Positions 63,236 through 64,000 of a stretch of DNA of 64,000 nt are shown in pieces. The stretch covers positions 1-64,000 of the forward strand of contig DYJE01000021.1 of assembly GCA_020723285.1 (NCBI GenBank), written 5' to 3'. The DNA is from Desulforapulum autotrophicum. Its GTDB lineage: Bacteria; Desulfobacterota; Desulfobacteria; Desulfobacterales; Desulfolunaceae. The notes beneath the pieces are model-generated. The model saw only the letters and a program-made list of their open reading frames with translations, made no database searches and was not told where the DNA came from. The position numbers and the translations under genes are program-made. The stretch's first letter is position 1. Every line of letters begins with the position of its first letter.

Positions 63236-64000
63236 ATGGAAATCTTGGTATGCGTTAAAAGAGTTCCCGACTCCGCTGAAAACGAAATCGTGATGAACAG
63301 CGCAGGGAACGACATCGAACGTGATGATCTCGTTTATTCAGTAAACGAGTGGGACAACTACGCGGTAGAAGAAGCCATCCAGATCGTTGAAAAAGTCGGC
63401 GGTACGGTAACGGTTGTCACCGTTGGCGATGCGGACGCGGATGAAATTCTCAGACGTGAAATGGCCATGGGCGCTGAAAAAGGTCTTCTTCTTCAGGATG
63501 ACGCCTTTGAAGGTTCTGACTGCAAAGGCATTGCAACCGCCCTTAAAGGCGCTGTTGAAAAAGGCAAATACGACCTGATCTTCACCGGTGCACAGGCTGA
63601 CGAAGGCGCAGGCGCTGTGGGTGGTATGCTCGCAGCCATGCTCGACCTTCCCTACGCTTCTCTCGTCAACAAAATCGAACTCGGCGACGGCAAACTCACC
63701 ATCGGTCGTGAAATCGAAGGCGGAAACAGAGAAATGAACGAAATTTCCATGCCTTGCGTTCTGTCCATCCAGACCGGTATCAACGAACCCCGTTATGTGG
63801 GTATCCGTGGTATCCGTAAAGTTTCCGGTGTTGAAATCCCCGTGATGTCAGCCGGTGATCTTGGCGTGGATGCAGGTTCTGTGGGTGCAGCTGGTGCAAA
63901 AGTCAAGAAAATCGATTACTTCGTACCTGAAAAAGGCGAAGGCGCTGAAATGCTTGAAGGAAGCACTGAAGAAATCATTGATAAACTCATTGAAATCCTT
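63236..64000 (+). CDS. etfB: Electron transfer flavoprotein beta subunit (partial)
   Basis: The first 255 codons, open at the window end. EtfB hallmarks are MEILVCVKRVPDSAENE, the VNEWDNYAVEEAIQI segment and GADEGAGAVGGMLAAMLDLPY-like sequence (AQADEGAGAVGGMLA). The protein holds AMP and, with EtfA and FAD, carries electrons from acyl-CoA dehydrogenases to the membrane. A GGGAGGA site is 6 bases before the ATG. etfA is expected right after the window. Confidence 0.96.
   Translation, partial: MEILVCVKRVPDSAENEIVMNSAGNDIERDDLVYSVNEWDNYAVEEAIQIVEKVGGTVTVVTVGDADADEILRREMAMGAEKGLLLQDDAFEGSDCKGIATALKGAVEKGKYDLIFTGAQADEGAGAVGGMLAAMLDLPYASLVNKIELGDGKLTIGREIEGGNREMNEISMPCVLSIQTGINEPRYVGIRGIRKVSGVEIPVMSAGDLGVDAGSVGAAGAKVKKIDYFVPEKGEGAEMLEGSTEEIIDKLIEIL

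Overview
The window looks like chromosome of an anaerobic, Gram-negative Desulfobacterota (deltaproteobacterial) species, most likely a Desulfobacteraceae-type sulfate reducer. This is inferred from gene content, with no 16S rRNA in view. The clues are a complete LPS-export and Kdo module, an HcyBio-family protein, a short Geobacter-like type IV pilin with a separate partner protein, an acyl-CoA dehydrogenase next to a membrane Fe-S oxidoreductase and EtfB, and several sigma-54 activators and hybrid histidine kinases. I saw no rRNA, tRNA, CRISPR array, transposase or prophage gene.

Layout. 0-7.6 kb: a PEP-CTERM protein of uncertain 5' end, then a minus-strand block kdsA-kdsC-lptC-lptA, a 729-bp gap, and lptB-rpoN-hpf-ptsN-EIIA(Man): Kdo synthesis, LPS transport, sigma-54 and regulatory PTS. 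7.7-13.4 kb (plus): M23 peptidase, HcyBio protein, lepB, pyrB, pyrC. 13.4-13.8 kb: a non-coding nested palindrome. 13.8-22.7 kb (plus): a type IV pilus locus with a PilR-like activator, PilA, a PilA-C/Spc-like partner, an ABC transporter resembling Myxococcus PilH/PilI, a TPR protein, a GT-C membrane glycosyltransferase, a UbiA/DPPR-synthase-like enzyme and a GT9 glycosyltransferase. 22.7-27.6 kb (minus, AT-rich): a teichoic-acid-like polymer locus with a CDP-alcohol phosphotransferase, a Bcs1-type CDP-ribitol synthase fusion, a TagB/TagF-type polymerase and an ABC exporter.

27.8-35.6 kb: a SpoIID/LytB protein, an ActP-type symporter with its DUF485 partner, a run of RNA hairpins, a membrane metallophosphoesterase, a hybrid kinase and a response regulator. 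35.6-42.9 kb (minus): a tight cluster of a lipoprotein with a Gly/Arg tail, tandem DUF350, membrane-embedded spermidine synthase, an XpaC-like protein, TelA, DUF4178 and SpeD. This polyamine/membrane-stress cassette is the best candidate for a poorly described system. 43-53 kb: Cys-rich small protein, SuhB, ClpB, an NtrC-type regulator with its kinase, and a kinase-receiver protein that ends in a CBM9/DOMON-like domain. 53-58 kb: FlgM and partner, Nudix hydrolase, class II aldolase, MscS-like channel. 58.2 kb to the edge (plus): a TetR regulator, acyl-CoA dehydrogenase, a membrane Fe-S oxidoreductase (EMO-like) and etfB. This is a beta-oxidation electron-transfer module in which two promoters carry similar FadR/YsiA-like operator sites.

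Family assignments come from motif recognition without database searches. Start codons were chosen from visible ribosome-binding sites where possible.
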